From NCBI GenBank assembly GCA_946479285.1, contig CAMLFH010000011.1, positions 1 through 64,000 on the forward strand: a stretch of 64,000 bases of DNA. Direction: 5' to 3'. Below, one piece after another: positions 1 through 8,493 of the stretch (positions are counted from its first letter, which is position 1; the number at the start of each line of letters is the position of its first letter). The translations under genes were made by a program, and so were the position numbers. The notes beneath the pieces were generated by a model. It ran no database searches and was not told the origin of the DNA. It saw only the letters and a program-made list of their open reading frames with translations. This DNA comes from an uncultured Flavobacteriales bacterium (GTDB lineage Bacteria > Bacteroidota > Bacteroidia > Flavobacteriales > Crocinitomicaceae).

Positions 1-78
1 GTACGTACTTATTCCACTTTAACAAGGGTTTTCAACTTTTCTTTTTTGAAAAAAAATAAATCTGTCACTTAACATATT

Positions 79-97
79 GATAACTTGATTAGTTATC
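79..97. other. Inverted repeat downstream of pfkA
   Basis: Two perfect 7-base arms, GATAACT and AGTTATC, are separated by 5 bases. The repeat lies in the 126-base stretch between the left edge and the end of pfkA. Neither strand has a clean T-run directly after it, so it is a weak terminator candidate. Otherwise it could be an operator for a gene beyond the left edge. Nothing else is recognisable in bases 1-126. Confidence 0.3.
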
Positions 98-126
98 TGG
101 TAAACTTTTTTTAATCTTTTCTGATT

Positions 127-1110
127 TTATCCTTTTGTGAGCAAGGATTTGAGCAATTCTATCCCCGAATCGTCCGTAGGGACAGTTCCTGTGGTTCCTT
201 CCAAAATGTTTTGGAAGACCATATCTTTTCCGATTTGACCGATCATAATGGATTTTTTGCCTTCAATTAAAAGATCAACAGCCTTTACTCCCATCCTTGT
301 AGCAAGAATTCTGTCAAATGCCGACGGACTTCCTCCTCTTTGAATATGTCCCAACACGGAATACCTTAAATCGTATCCTTCCAAATAAGGCTTTACCTTT
401 TCCATGATTTCTTTTGCCCCGCCTTCCTCGTCACCTTCGGCTACTATAATAATGGAACTGCGAATTCCTTTGTTTTGGTTCTTTATTTCCTTTGCAAGAA
501 TGCCTATCTCCGTTAATGTTTCAGGAATCAAAACGGATTCTGCTCCACTTGCAATCGCACTATTCAATGCAATATAACCGGAAGCCCTTCCCATTACCTC
601 TACAAAAAACACCCGATGATGACTCGAAGCAGTATCCCTGATCTTATCAACTGCTTCAACAACTGTATTCAAACAGGTATCATATCCAATTGTAAAGTCT
701 GTTCCATGAATATCATTATCTATTGTTCCGGGCAAACCTATTACTGGAATATCGAATTCTTTGGCTAAAGCCATTCCTCCCGCATAGGTTCCATCACCAC
801 CGATGAGAATCAATCCTTCTATCTGGTGCTTTTTCAAATTGGAAACTGCCTGACTCCTTCCTTCTGTTGTTTTAAAAGCTTCACTTCTGGCTGTCCCAAG
901 AATAGTACCTCCTAAATGAATGATATTATTCACATCTGTATATGTCAATTTACGAATCCGATCTTCGATCATTCCTTTATAACCGTCTTCAATTCCGAAT
1001 ACCTGAATCCCCTTTCCTATTCCTGCTTTTACCACCGCACGAATGCATGCGTTCATACCAGGTGAATCTCCACCTGAAGTCAAAACCCCAATTCTTTTCA
1101 GCTTACTCAT
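127..1110 (-). CDS. pfkA: ATP-dependent 6-phosphofructokinase
   Basis: This cytoplasmic enzyme phosphorylates fructose 6-phosphate to fructose 1,6-bisphosphate, the committed step of glycolysis. The 327 residues match the usual length of the bacterial PfkA family (about 320). Visible motifs are GGDSPGMN (13-20), the ATP-binding GGDGT (104-108), the catalytic PGTIDNDI (127-134, with Asp131 as the likely base), MGRASGY (173-179) and LGHIQRGGSPSAFDR near the C-terminus. The glycine in GGDGT is typical of ATP-using rather than pyrophosphate-using enzymes. It is transcribed divergently from the sigma factor at 1156 across only 45 bases. Identification is firm. Confidence 0.97.
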   Translation of the reverse strand: MSKLKRIGVLTSGGDSPGMNACIRAVVKAGIGKGIQVFGIEDGYKGMIEDRIRKLTYTDVNNIIHLGGTILGTARSEAFKTTEGRSQAVSNLKKHQIEGLILIGGDGTYAGGMALAKEFDIPVIGLPGTIDNDIHGTDFTIGYDTCLNTVVEAVDKIRDTASSHHRVFFVEVMGRASGYIALNSAIASGAESVLIPETLTEIGILAKEIKNQNKGIRSSIIIVAEGDEEGGAKEIMEKVKPYLEGYDLRYSVLGHIQRGGSPSAFDRILATRMGVKAVDLLIEGKKSIMIGQIGKDMVFQNILEGTTGTVPTDDSGIELLKSLLTKG

Positions 1111-1130
1111 AACAGGTATAAATTTAAGTG

Positions 1131-1147
1131 CTTACTTTTATAGTAAG
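1131..1147. other. Inverted repeat in the pfkA/sigma divergent gap
   Basis: Six-base arms CTTACT and AGTAAG flank a 5-base AT loop in the 45-base gap between divergently transcribed pfkA and the ECF sigma gene. It could be an operator for one or both genes. There is no further support. Confidence 0.25.
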
Positions 1148-1155
1148 TCTATTTT

Positions 1156-1761
1156 ATGGAATTATTTCAGTTAATGCATCTTTATGTCATGATGCTGTTT
1201 CAACGCGGACATAAAAGGTATAACAATCTTTCTGATCTGGATCTGATCCAGCTTTATAAACAAGAGGAAAATCTGTTTACAATACCTTTATTATATGAAC
1301 GTTACGCACATCTTGTTCTTGGAACATGTATCAAATACCTTAAAAGGTATGAAGATGCCGAAGATACAACTATGAAAATCTTCGGGGAATTGAACCAGAA
1401 GATCGAGAAACACACGATTCAGCATTTCAAATCCTGGCTTTACCAGGTTACCAAAAATGAATGCCTGATTCACCTGCGCAAACAGAAAACACATCAAACA
1501 CCTATTCATGAGAATCTCTTACAGGCTGACAATCCTGAAACGGATGATCGAAATGAACGCGAACAAAAGCTGACAAAACTGGAACAGGCTATTCAACATT
1601 TGAAAGATGAACAGCGAATCTGTATCGAACTCTTCTATTTAAAGGATAAAAGCTATCAGGAGATTAGTGATGAATTGAGCATACCTTTAAATACTGTAAA
1701 GAGTGCTATTCAAAACGGAAAAAGAAATTTAAAAATTTGGATGGAAAGTCATGAAGAATAG
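1156..1761 (+). CDS. ECF-type RNA polymerase sigma factor
   Basis: This alternative sigma-70 family factor directs RNA polymerase to a dedicated promoter set. The 201 residues hold region 2 at about 43-108 (ending in FKSWLYQVTKNECLIHLRK) and region 4 at about 140-192, with the helix-turn-helix core SYQEISDELSIPLNTVKSAIQ. The N-terminus is uncertain: in-frame ATGs at 1156, 1174, 1189 and 1192 all precede the conserved part. The first 20 or so codons also contain an inverted repeat (1181-1188 with 1208-1215), so a later start is possible. The stop overlaps the next gene by 11 bases, which suggests translational coupling to a membrane protein that may act as its anti-sigma factor. Confidence 0.9.
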   Translation: MELFQLMHLYVMMLFQRGHKRYNNLSDLDLIQLYKQEENLFTIPLLYERYAHLVLGTCIKYLKRYEDAEDTTMKIFGELNQKIEKHTIQHFKSWLYQVTKNECLIHLRKQKTHQTPIHENLLQADNPETDDRNEREQKLTKLEQAIQHLKDEQRICIELFYLKDKSYQEISDELSIPLNTVKSAIQNGKRNLKIWMESHEE

Positions 1762-2797
1762 AGATTACATATCGCGAAATGAATTTGAGAAACTCGTTCA
1801 ATCGTCCCGGAATGAGAATTCATCGGATCAATTGAGTGATTTTGATCGAGATGCACTTGAAGGATGGCAGGAATCCAATGTCCCGTTTTCGAAACTGAAG
1901 CAGCTTGACCGAAAAATGAACTTTCCGAAGACGAATTTTACTCCTTATATATTAGGTCTTTCTACTCTGGTTATTTTGACACTTGCATTTTTGTTGGTCT
2001 CAAAACCAGAAAACTCTTTGAAAGCAGAAAAACCTGTCCTGGTAAAATTGGAAAATACGGATATCAATATTCCGCAGGAAATAGACACTCTTGAAGCAAT
2101 TCCTCAAAAGGACCAAATTACAGTCAGCGAAATCAAAACTTCTCAAAGCGAAATCAAACATCTTCCGATAGAGCTTAAAAAGGAAGAAATCACTGATATT
2201 CCTTTCCCTGAATTGGTACTGGAACCGCTTCCACCGGTGATTGAACAAAAGCCGGTTACTGTTTCCAATCAAAAAATCGCAAAGGAAATTTACCTGCAGG
2301 ACCTCAAAGCAATTGATTATTCTCAATATCGCACTAAGCCTACTGTTCAGATCGAACAAATTATCCTTACCGGAATTCCTGCAGACCAGGAAAACATAGA
2401 TGATGTTGTTCCGGAAGAGCCCCAAATGAAATTGGTCAACGTTCCTTATATGGATTACCTGGGCAAATCATTGAATTATACCAACCGCGGAAAATGGAAA
2501 CAGGCGCTTTCCCGATTCAACGAAATCATTAAAAATTATCCGGACGATTTAAATGCGCGTTTCTATGCAGGCTGGTGTTACTACAATTTGGGGCAATACA
2601 ATGATGCATGTGTGAACTTTTCTGCCTGCCTTCAATTGGAATTTTCTAATTTCAACGATGAAGCGGAATGGTATCTGGCTGAAAGCCGCCTGGCAAATGG
2701 CGATAAAAACAGTGCGAAAGAGTTGTTTATTAAAATCCGGAACCAAAAAGGATTCTATTCCAAACAAGCTGAAAAAGTATTGAAAACCTGGAAGTAA
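1751..2797 (+). CDS. Membrane-anchored TPR protein, possible anti-sigma partner
   Basis: The 348-residue protein has a cytoplasmic N-terminus of about 60 residues, one membrane helix at about 65-83 (YILGLSTLVILTLAFLLVS), a charged linker rich in Pro, Glu and Lys (90-225), and a C-terminal tetratricopeptide region (about 230-345, for example ARFYAGWCYYNLGQYNDAC). It starts inside the sigma gene. A single-helix membrane protein coupled to an ECF sigma factor is the usual arrangement of an anti-sigma factor, with an outside sensor and an inside sigma-binding part. I see no zinc-binding HxxxCxxC anti-sigma motif, so the role is inferred from position and topology only. Confidence 0.7.
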   Translation: MKNRDYISRNEFEKLVQSSRNENSSDQLSDFDRDALEGWQESNVPFSKLKQLDRKMNFPKTNFTPYILGLSTLVILTLAFLLVSKPENSLKAEKPVLVKLENTDINIPQEIDTLEAIPQKDQITVSEIKTSQSEIKHLPIELKKEEITDIPFPELVLEPLPPVIEQKPVTVSNQKIAKEIYLQDLKAIDYSQYRTKPTVQIEQIILTGIPADQENIDDVVPEEPQMKLVNVPYMDYLGKSLNYTNRGKWKQALSRFNEIIKNYPDDLNARFYAGWCYYNLGQYNDACVNFSACLQLEFSNFNDEAEWYLAESRLANGDKNSAKELFIKIRNQKGFYSKQAEKVLKTWK

Positions 2798-3670
2798 ATG
2801 GAAACCGGAACTCAAAACAAACTGAAGTTCGAATCAAATTATAAATCCTTCGAATGGACGCACGTCCAAACAAAGGAAGAACGCGATCTATTTAACAGCA
2901 ATCCTTTTAAAGAAGGTATTTGTATTCTTTACGTACCGGAAGGATCTCATTTAAGAATCGACTTCAGTGAATTCATCACTACTAAACCTACTCTGTTTTT
3001 CTGCGGCTATCAACGCATCCAAATCCTGAAAGGGGAAAATGCGATCCTGCTGAGTTATAACCGGGATTTCTATTGCATCCAAATTCACGATGCAGAAGTA
3101 GCCTGTGATGGTTTGTTGTACAATAACGCCGGACAATTTCCCGCAACTGAACTTTCGAAAGAAGAAAATCAACTGATCCAAAACCTGCTTTCTGAAATTG
3201 GAAAGGAACTCAAACTTCAGGATTCATCCATGGAAGAAATGGTTCGCATCCTTTTGAAACAAATCATCATTCGTGCAACCAGGCTTTGGAAAGAACAGCA
3301 TCTTCCATCCCAATTATCAGTAATACCCGCCGAAGTGGAATTCTACAGAAATTTCAATCAGCTGGTAGAAATTCACTTTAAGAAATGGCATTCGGTAGCT
3401 TATTACGCTGAATTACTTGGTCTGACAGCAAAAACTCTTTCCAATAAATTCAATAAATTGAATCTCGTTCAGCCCAATGAAATCATAAAATCCCGTATCT
3501 TACTGGAGGCAAAACGCCTGTTGTGTTTCACAGATTGGTCGGTGAAAGAAATTGCTTACGAATTGGGTTATGAAGACCCGGCTTATTTCAACCGTTTATT
3601 TACCGGCAAAGTGGGTGACAGTCCGGTGGTTTTTCGGAAATTATTCAACGAAGGGAAAAAAGTACACTAA
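2798..3670 (+). CDS. AraC family transcriptional regulator
   Basis: The 290-residue protein has an N-terminal effector-type domain (about 1-150) and a C-terminal AraC double helix-turn-helix (about 205-285). The second helix-turn-helix is clear in WSVKEIAYELGYEDPAYFNRLF, followed by the family-typical GDSPVVFRK. The ATG follows the stop of the TPR gene without a gap, so the three genes from 1156 form one operon. The regulated target is unknown; the OsmC gene 80 bases downstream has its own promoter box. Confidence 0.88.
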   Translation: METGTQNKLKFESNYKSFEWTHVQTKEERDLFNSNPFKEGICILYVPEGSHLRIDFSEFITTKPTLFFCGYQRIQILKGENAILLSYNRDFYCIQIHDAEVACDGLLYNNAGQFPATELSKEENQLIQNLLSEIGKELKLQDSSMEEMVRILLKQIIIRATRLWKEQHLPSQLSVIPAEVEFYRNFNQLVEIHFKKWHSVAYYAELLGLTAKTLSNKFNKLNLVQPNEIIKSRILLEAKRLLCFTDWSVKEIAYELGYEDPAYFNRLFTGKVGDSPVVFRKLFNEGKKVH

Positions 3671-3710
3671 AATCTGCCAAAAATCTCTTTTTTAAGAGCC
3701 TCATCCACCC

Positions 3711-3718
3711 TAAATTTG
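3711..3718 (+). promoter_or_regulatory. Promoter -7 box for the OsmC gene
   Basis: TAAATTTG is an exact match to the Bacteroidota -7 consensus TAnnTTTG. It overlaps a possible TTG start at 3716, so the transcript would begin after that codon. This supports the ATG at 3752. Confidence 0.55.
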
Positions 3719-3751
3719 TTTCATCATTCAAAAACAATAAAAACAAGTATT

Positions 3752-4162
3752 ATGAAAAGAAGAGCAGAAGCCGTTTGGAACGGAACAATCAAAGACGGAA
3801 GCGGACACCTTACAACACAAAGTACTACTTTAAACCAAACACAATATTCCTTCAATTCGCGTTTCGCGGAAGGAGTTGGTACAAACCCGGAAGAATTGCT
3901 GGCAGCTGCACATGCAGGTTGTTTTACTATGAAATTAAGCGCAGATTTAACAGAAGCAGGTTATACTCCGGAAGAGTTGAAAACAAGTTCAAGCATTACA
4001 CTGGATAACGGAAAAATTACGCTTTCTGCTTTGACACTTTCTGCAAAAATTCCGGGAATCTCTAATGACGAATTCCAAAAGATTGCAAAAGGAGCGAAAG
4101 AAAATTGTCCGGTAAGCGGAGCATTTAGTTTTGAGCTTACTTTGGAAGCTGAATTAATATAA
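3752..4162 (+). CDS. OsmC family peroxiredoxin-like protein
   Basis: OsmC/Ohr family proteins are small cytoplasmic thiol peroxidases that reduce organic hydroperoxides. From the ATG at 3752 the protein has 136 residues, the usual family length, and begins MKRRAEAVWNG like other OsmC proteins. The two expected cysteines are present: one in the segment NPEELLAAAHAGCFTM and one in ENCPVS. A longer reading from a TTG at 3716 is rejected because a promoter box covers it. The gene ends just before a strong bidirectional terminator. Confidence 0.93.
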   Translation: MKRRAEAVWNGTIKDGSGHLTTQSTTLNQTQYSFNSRFAEGVGTNPEELLAAAHAGCFTMKLSADLTEAGYTPEELKTSSSITLDNGKITLSALTLSAKIPGISNDEFQKIAKGAKENCPVSGAFSFELTLEAELI

Positions 4163-4198
4163 AAAAGTAGGGGCGAATAATTATTCGCCCCTACTTTT
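4163..4198. terminator. Bidirectional terminator with an 18-bp perfect stem
   Basis: A perfect palindrome with 18-base arms and A-runs/T-runs at both ends lies between the convergent OsmC and hydroxyacyl-CoA dehydrogenase genes; its end overlaps the latter's stop codon. It would form a terminator hairpin on both strands. Its core (4167-4194) is a 28-base element that resembles a second one at 19269-19296. Confidence 0.8.
4167..4194. repeat. 28-bp palindromic element, copy 1
   Basis: The element starts GTAGGGGCGAA and ends TTCGCCCCTAC, and is a perfect palindrome. It shares its length and its outer bases (GTAG..., ...CCTAC) with the element at 19269-19296. This looks like an interspersed, REP-like palindromic repeat, here recruited as a terminator. 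Confidence 0.55.
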
Positions 4199-5339
4199 AT
4201 TTTGCCAATCTCTTTAACAGCGGATTCGGCCTGTAACGGTCTTCTCCGTATTCAGCAAACAGATTTTCCAATCTTCCCAAAACCGTTTTCAAACCAATTT
4301 CTTCCGACCATTTCAACAATCCTTTCGGATAATTCACTCCTTTAGTCATTGCTGTGTCAATGTCTTCCCGGCTCGCAACATTCAAAAACAAGGCATCATA
4401 TGCTTCATTGATCAACATCGCTAAAATGCGGTCCACGATTTCCTGTCCCAGTTTTTCGTCCTTTTTAGGAGCCGGTATCTCCACTCCTTCGGCATAATCA
4501 TAATATCCTCTTCCTGATTTACGACCAAAAAAGCCTGCTTCCATGTGTCTTTTCTGTGTAAATGAAGGTTTGAAGCGCGGATCATAATAAAATGATGCAA
4601 ATACTGTTTCAGTTACGGTGTAGTTTATATCGTTCCCAATATAATCCATCAGGGTAAAAGGTCCCATCCTGAAACCTGCCAGTTCGGTCATAGCCCAATC
4701 AATTGTTGCAAAATCGGCAATTCCTTCTTCATAAATCCGTAAAGCTTCTCCATAAAAAGGACGCGCAACCCGATTCACGATAAACCCGGGAGTATCTTTA
4801 CAAACAACAGTGAGTTTTCCCCAGGAATCAATAATGGCTTTTGCTGTATTCAAAGTTTCATCACTGGTTTGAACAGCCGGAATGATTTCTACCAAAGGCA
4901 TCAAAGGTGCTGGATTGAAAAAGTGAATCCCGATTACACGTGAAGGTAATTTCAATACCGAACCAATGGATGCGATCGATAAAGAGGAAGTATTCGAAGC
5001 AATAATACAATCCATCCCAACTATTTCTTCAATCTCTTTAAAAACAGCATGCTTCACTTCCAGTTTTTCTACGATTGCTTCAATGACCAACGTCGATCCT
5101 CTGAAATCAGTAAGCTGGGCCGAAAAATGCAAGCGATTCAATAAGTCACTTTTTCCGGATTCGTCCAGAGTCCCTTTTTCGATCATGCGGTCAAGTATCT
5201 TGATCAACGCTAATTTCGCTTTATCCAATTGAATCGGATTCACATCTACCAATACGACTTCATGACCTGATTGAGCTGCTACCTGGGCAATTCCTGCTCC
5301 CATGGTTCCTGCACCTAATACACCTATTTTACTTTTCAT
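4197..5339 (-). CDS. 3-hydroxyacyl-CoA dehydrogenase (PaaH/HbdA-like)
   Basis: This NAD-dependent cytoplasmic enzyme oxidises 3-hydroxyacyl-CoA to 3-oxoacyl-CoA. The 380 residues begin with a Rossmann dinucleotide-binding motif (IGVLGAGTMGAGIAQVAA, 5-22). The dehydrogenase signature follows in the middle (SNTSSLSIASI, GIHFFNPAPLMPLVEIIP, GFIVNRVARPF). A second C-terminal dehydrogenase domain is present from about residue 290 (INEAYDALFLNVASREDIDTAMTKGVNYPKG). It is followed on the same strand by a PaaG-type isomerase gene upstream (5408-6181), so a role in phenylacetate-type degradation is plausible. Beta-hydroxybutyryl-CoA or general fatty-acid oxidation is the alternative. Confidence 0.92.
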   Translation of the reverse strand: MKSKIGVLGAGTMGAGIAQVAAQSGHEVVLVDVNPIQLDKAKLALIKILDRMIEKGTLDESGKSDLLNRLHFSAQLTDFRGSTLVIEAIVEKLEVKHAVFKEIEEIVGMDCIIASNTSSLSIASIGSVLKLPSRVIGIHFFNPAPLMPLVEIIPAVQTSDETLNTAKAIIDSWGKLTVVCKDTPGFIVNRVARPFYGEALRIYEEGIADFATIDWAMTELAGFRMGPFTLMDYIGNDINYTVTETVFASFYYDPRFKPSFTQKRHMEAGFFGRKSGRGYYDYAEGVEIPAPKKDEKLGQEIVDRILAMLINEAYDALFLNVASREDIDTAMTKGVNYPKGLLKWSEEIGLKTVLGRLENLFAEYGEDRYRPNPLLKRLAK

Positions 5340-5407
5340 TATCCATTGAATAAGTATCCATTATCAAGCATTCAACCTCACTTAATAATCGATCATTCAT
5401 AATTCTC

Positions 5408-6181
5408 TTATTTCCCTTTAAAAAGCGGGCTTCTCTTTTCCATAAACGCATTTACTCCTTCCGCAAAATCTTCCGATTTACCGGCCAATGTCTGCAATTG
5501 CTCTTCTACTGCCAGTTGCTGTGTCAGGTTATTGGTAAAACTTGCATTCATCGCTCGTTTGGTCAAACCTAAACCATAAGTGGGCATGGAAGCCATATTT
5601 TCAGCCAATTTTGTCAATTCCTCTTCAAAAGATTCATCTGAAACTGCTTTGTAAATCATATTCATAGCTGCAGCGTCATTGGCAGAAACCTTTTCTCCGG
5701 TCATCATCAAAGCCATCGCTTTCTGCATTCCAACTAAACGCGGAAGAAAAAATGTTCCTCCTGAATCCGGAATCAACCCAATTTTCGAAAATGCCTGGAT
5801 AAATGATGCCGATTCTTTTGCAATCGTCAGATCACAAGCCAATGCGATATTTGCACCTGCTCCTGCAGCAACTCCGTTAACACCAGCTATAATTGGTTTT
5901 TCAATATTTCTGATTCGCTCAATGATCGGATTGTAATGATCTTTCACGATCGACTGCATTTCAGGACCATTCGGATCCGTTGCTTCCGCCAAATCCTGGC
6001 CGGCACAGAAAGCCTTCCCCTCACCTTTTATAACGATTGCGCGAACAGACTCATCCTTCTCACAATCATCCAGTGCTTTTTGCAAGGCCATTGCCATTTC
6101 TTTATTGAAGCTATTGAAAACCTGGGGTCTGTTCAGGGTAATTATACATACTCCGTTTTTGAATTCTTGAATCAGTGTCAT
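5408..6181 (-). CDS. paaG: PaaG-like enoyl-CoA hydratase/isomerase
   Basis: This crotonase-fold enzyme of 257 residues most resembles PaaG, which converts ring-1,2-epoxyphenylacetyl-CoA to its oxepin form in aerobic phenylacetate breakdown. Recognisable PaaG features are FCAGQDLAEA, NGVAAGAGANIALACDL, FIQAFSKIGLIPDSGGT (with the isomerase Asp) and the C-terminal EGVNAFMEKRSPLFKGK. I chose the ATG at 6181 because the upstream 38 codons of open frame look non-coding and the alignment to PaaG starts at MTLIQEF. It probably forms an operon with the dehydrogenase 68 bases downstream. The ring-oxygenase genes paaABCE are not in this window. Confidence 0.85.
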   Translation of the reverse strand: MTLIQEFKNGVCIITLNRPQVFNSFNKEMAMALQKALDDCEKDESVRAIVIKGEGKAFCAGQDLAEATDPNGPEMQSIVKDHYNPIIERIRNIEKPIIAGVNGVAAGAGANIALACDLTIAKESASFIQAFSKIGLIPDSGGTFFLPRLVGMQKAMALMMTGEKVSANDAAAMNMIYKAVSDESFEEELTKLAENMASMPTYGLGLTKRAMNASFTNNLTQQLAVEEQLQTLAGKSEDFAEGVNAFMEKRSPLFKGK

Positions 6182-6233
6182 CCTTGATTTTTTTGAGGAT
6201 AAATATAGGGAAAAGCAAGAGATTGATGCGCTA

Positions 6234-6241
6234 TATCTTTG
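6234..6241 (+). promoter_or_regulatory. Promoter -7 box for the T9SS cargo gene
   Basis: TATCTTTG exactly matches TAnnTTTG and lies about 100 bases upstream of the ATG at 6345. No clear TTG box is seen at the expected distance upstream. Confidence 0.45.
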
Positions 6242-6344
6242 AAAGGACCGACTGTTAAAATTTATTTTTACTGTGTTAAATTTTAAAAACATCATTTCTA
6301 ATTCCTTACCTTGTCCTCAACCATTATTTATATTTATTCAGGTC

Positions 6345-7442
6345 ATGTTGAAGTCCACAATTCTCTCACTCGCATGCTGCCTTTTAATTGGTCCGCAAAC
6401 AGTTGTTGCTCAATGCACAAATGTTGGATCAGATTTAGTAGCACCCTATGCAAGCAATACTTCAAACAAAGGAGTAATGTTTGATATCTCTGCCACAAAC
6501 ACAGTTACCATTTTCTGTTTTGATGTCAATCTGCCAGCCCTATCTATCGGAGGCTATGAAGTTTATTACAAAGTCGGAAGTTATCTCGGGGCAGAAAACA
6601 CCTCCGCCAGCTGGACACTTGTTGGATCTGCTGGTTCTATTCTAAGTATCGGGTTAAATGCTGCAACTCCTTTGACGATTCCTGTCAATGTTCTTATTCC
6701 AATAGGAGAAACCTACGGATTTTATATTACAGCATCCAATCCCATTCTTTCTACCGGAGTGCTCACCACCGCAAATTCCGGCTATTCGAGCGTTTCTGCA
6801 AACGGAGATCTGGCAATTATGGGTGGAATTGGAATTACTTATCCGTTCAATACCATTACAGCGAACAGAAGTCTTAATGGAACAGTTCATTTTTTGCAAG
6901 GAAATGCTCTTCCGGTTGAATTCACAGATTTTTCAGCAATCAAAGTAAATCAAACTGCTCTTTTGGATTGGGGAACCGAATCCGAATACAACAGTGATTA
7001 CTTTGAAATTGAACGCTCTTCGAACGGAACAGATTGGAACAGACTGCTTACCGCAAAGGCAGCAGGTGAAAGCCAAAGTCTCAAAGAATACCAGGAAATA
7101 GATGGTGAACCTCTTGAAGGAATAAGTTATTACAGGCTGAACCAATATGATTTGGATGGTGCACGAGCGATTCTAAAAACCGTTTCATTCAATAATCAAA
7201 TTGAAAATGATGCAAACGAAATTCGTGTTTTTCCCAATCCTGCAACGGAAAAAATTCGAATCTTCGGAGATAAAGCGGAGTTACAGGATTTGAAAATTTA
7301 CAATTCTATCGGACAGGAAATTTCAAAAGATTTGACTATTCAGGTTCACGAAGGTTATTCGGAAGTTTATTTCAGGGACCAGCAGGAAGGAATATTTGTC
7401 GTGAAGTCTAAGACAAACTTTCAACTCGTGATCAAAAAATAG
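6345..7442 (+). CDS. Secreted protein with T9SS type A sorting domain
   Basis: From the ATG at 6345 the 365-residue protein begins with a signal peptide (about 1-22, ending VVAQ). Its N-terminal half is rich in small and hydroxyl residues with no family I recognise. A fibronectin-III-like segment follows, with the common Bacteroidota phrase LPVEFTDFSA and IERSSNGTDW...SYYRLNQYDLDGA. The final ~75 residues (FPNPATEKIRIFG... to the C-terminal KK) are a type A T9SS sorting domain, which directs the protein across the outer membrane. It is expected to be a cell-surface or secreted protein; the ligand is unknown. Its stop lies one base from the stop of the convergent WYL gene. Confidence 0.85.
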   Translation: MLKSTILSLACCLLIGPQTVVAQCTNVGSDLVAPYASNTSNKGVMFDISATNTVTIFCFDVNLPALSIGGYEVYYKVGSYLGAENTSASWTLVGSAGSILSIGLNAATPLTIPVNVLIPIGETYGFYITASNPILSTGVLTTANSGYSSVSANGDLAIMGGIGITYPFNTITANRSLNGTVHFLQGNALPVEFTDFSAIKVNQTALLDWGTESEYNSDYFEIERSSNGTDWNRLLTAKAAGESQSLKEYQEIDGEPLEGISYYRLNQYDLDGARAILKTVSFNNQIENDANEIRVFPNPATEKIRIFGDKAELQDLKIYNSIGQEISKDLTIQVHEGYSEVYFRDQQEGIFVVKSKTNFQLVIKK

Positions 7443-7443
7443 A

Positions 7444-8457
7444 TTATTGAGAATAGTTTTCTACCATGGATTTAATCCGATCCACAATGTGGGTACGTAA
7501 TAATTCGGGCTCCGCAACAATGATTTCGCCTCCGTAACTGAGAATACTCCGGATTAATTCTTCTGAAATGTAGACTTTCATTTCAAAAGTGGTCCGGTTC
7601 TTACCTTCCTTCACAATTTTTTGGGAAGCGTGAAAAGGCTGCGACTCAATGTATTTTGCGGCAACGTTGTCTGCTTTGAAAATAACCGTTTCGGGTTTGC
7701 CGTTGCTGGCTGTAATTCCGATGGCATGCTCAAAGAACTGGTCCGGGTTAAATGAGATCGGCGAACGGAATACTTCTTCCGAATCCTGGAGTTCGTAAAT
7801 ACGATCCAAACCGTAAGTAATGATTCCTTCTTTGATCAGATCGTAGCACAGCAAGTACCAGCGGTTGCGATACTCCTTCAACAAAAGTGGAAGTACTTTA
7901 CGCGCTTTTCGTTTTTGAGTTTGAAAGCTTTCGTAATCAAAGTAAAGGACCTTCCCAGCCTTGATCGCATTCAGGATTGGGTTCAAAAACTCGCTTCCGC
8001 GTGAAGAAACCGGGGTTTCAAATTCTACGAAACGGTCGATCGATTTATCGTTGATATCATTGGAAATATTTACACGATCCACAATTTTATCGATGGCGAA
8101 GCCAAATTGCTTGAACATTCCGACATCCTTAAACTGGCTCAGGGTATTCGCCGCAAAACGAATAGCTTCAATATCCGATTCATTCAAAGGAATTTCATCC
8201 AGGGAGAATTCAGGATCGCTGTAATAATAACCATTATGTCTTTTGGAATATTTTATCGGCGCATCATGTTCCATTTTCATAGCGAACATGTCTTTCTCGA
8301 TCGTTGAATCACAAATATTTGCGCCATCAACGCTTCCGAACAATGCATCCTCACAGGCCTCACGTAATTGTGCTTTTGTTGGATAAGGCTTATAATTATT
8401 TCTCAGTGCACGATCAATAATCCGGAATCTCAACAAGGCATTTTTAATGTGCGGCAT
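7444..8457 (-). CDS. WYL domain transcriptional regulator
   Basis: The 337-residue protein has an N-terminal winged-helix-type DNA-binding part (about 1-75) and a central-to-C-terminal WYL domain (about 150-230), where RKVLPLLLKEYRNRWYLLCYDL carries the signature WYL residues. A C-terminal extension follows (WCX-like, about 245-330). WYL proteins are ligand-sensing repressors or activators, often linked to DNA-damage, defence or metabolic genes; I cannot name its target. It is convergent with the T9SS gene and lies just downstream of the histidine kinase gene on the same strand. Confidence 0.85.
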   Translation of the reverse strand: MPHIKNALLRFRIIDRALRNNYKPYPTKAQLREACEDALFGSVDGANICDSTIEKDMFAMKMEHDAPIKYSKRHNGYYYSDPEFSLDEIPLNESDIEAIRFAANTLSQFKDVGMFKQFGFAIDKIVDRVNISNDINDKSIDRFVEFETPVSSRGSEFLNPILNAIKAGKVLYFDYESFQTQKRKARKVLPLLLKEYRNRWYLLCYDLIKEGIITYGLDRIYELQDSEEVFRSPISFNPDQFFEHAIGITASNGKPETVIFKADNVAAKYIESQPFHASQKIVKEGKNRTTFEMKVYISEELIRSILSYGGEIIVAEPELLRTHIVDRIKSMVENYSQ

Positions 8458-8493
8458 AAAACAAAACTTTCAGTCTAAGGTATCAAAAAAAAC

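Noticed and set aside
6273..6344. 24-codon extension of the T9SS cargo protein
   Set aside because: The signal peptide starts at 6345; the upstream part is not signal-like and is closer to the promoter.
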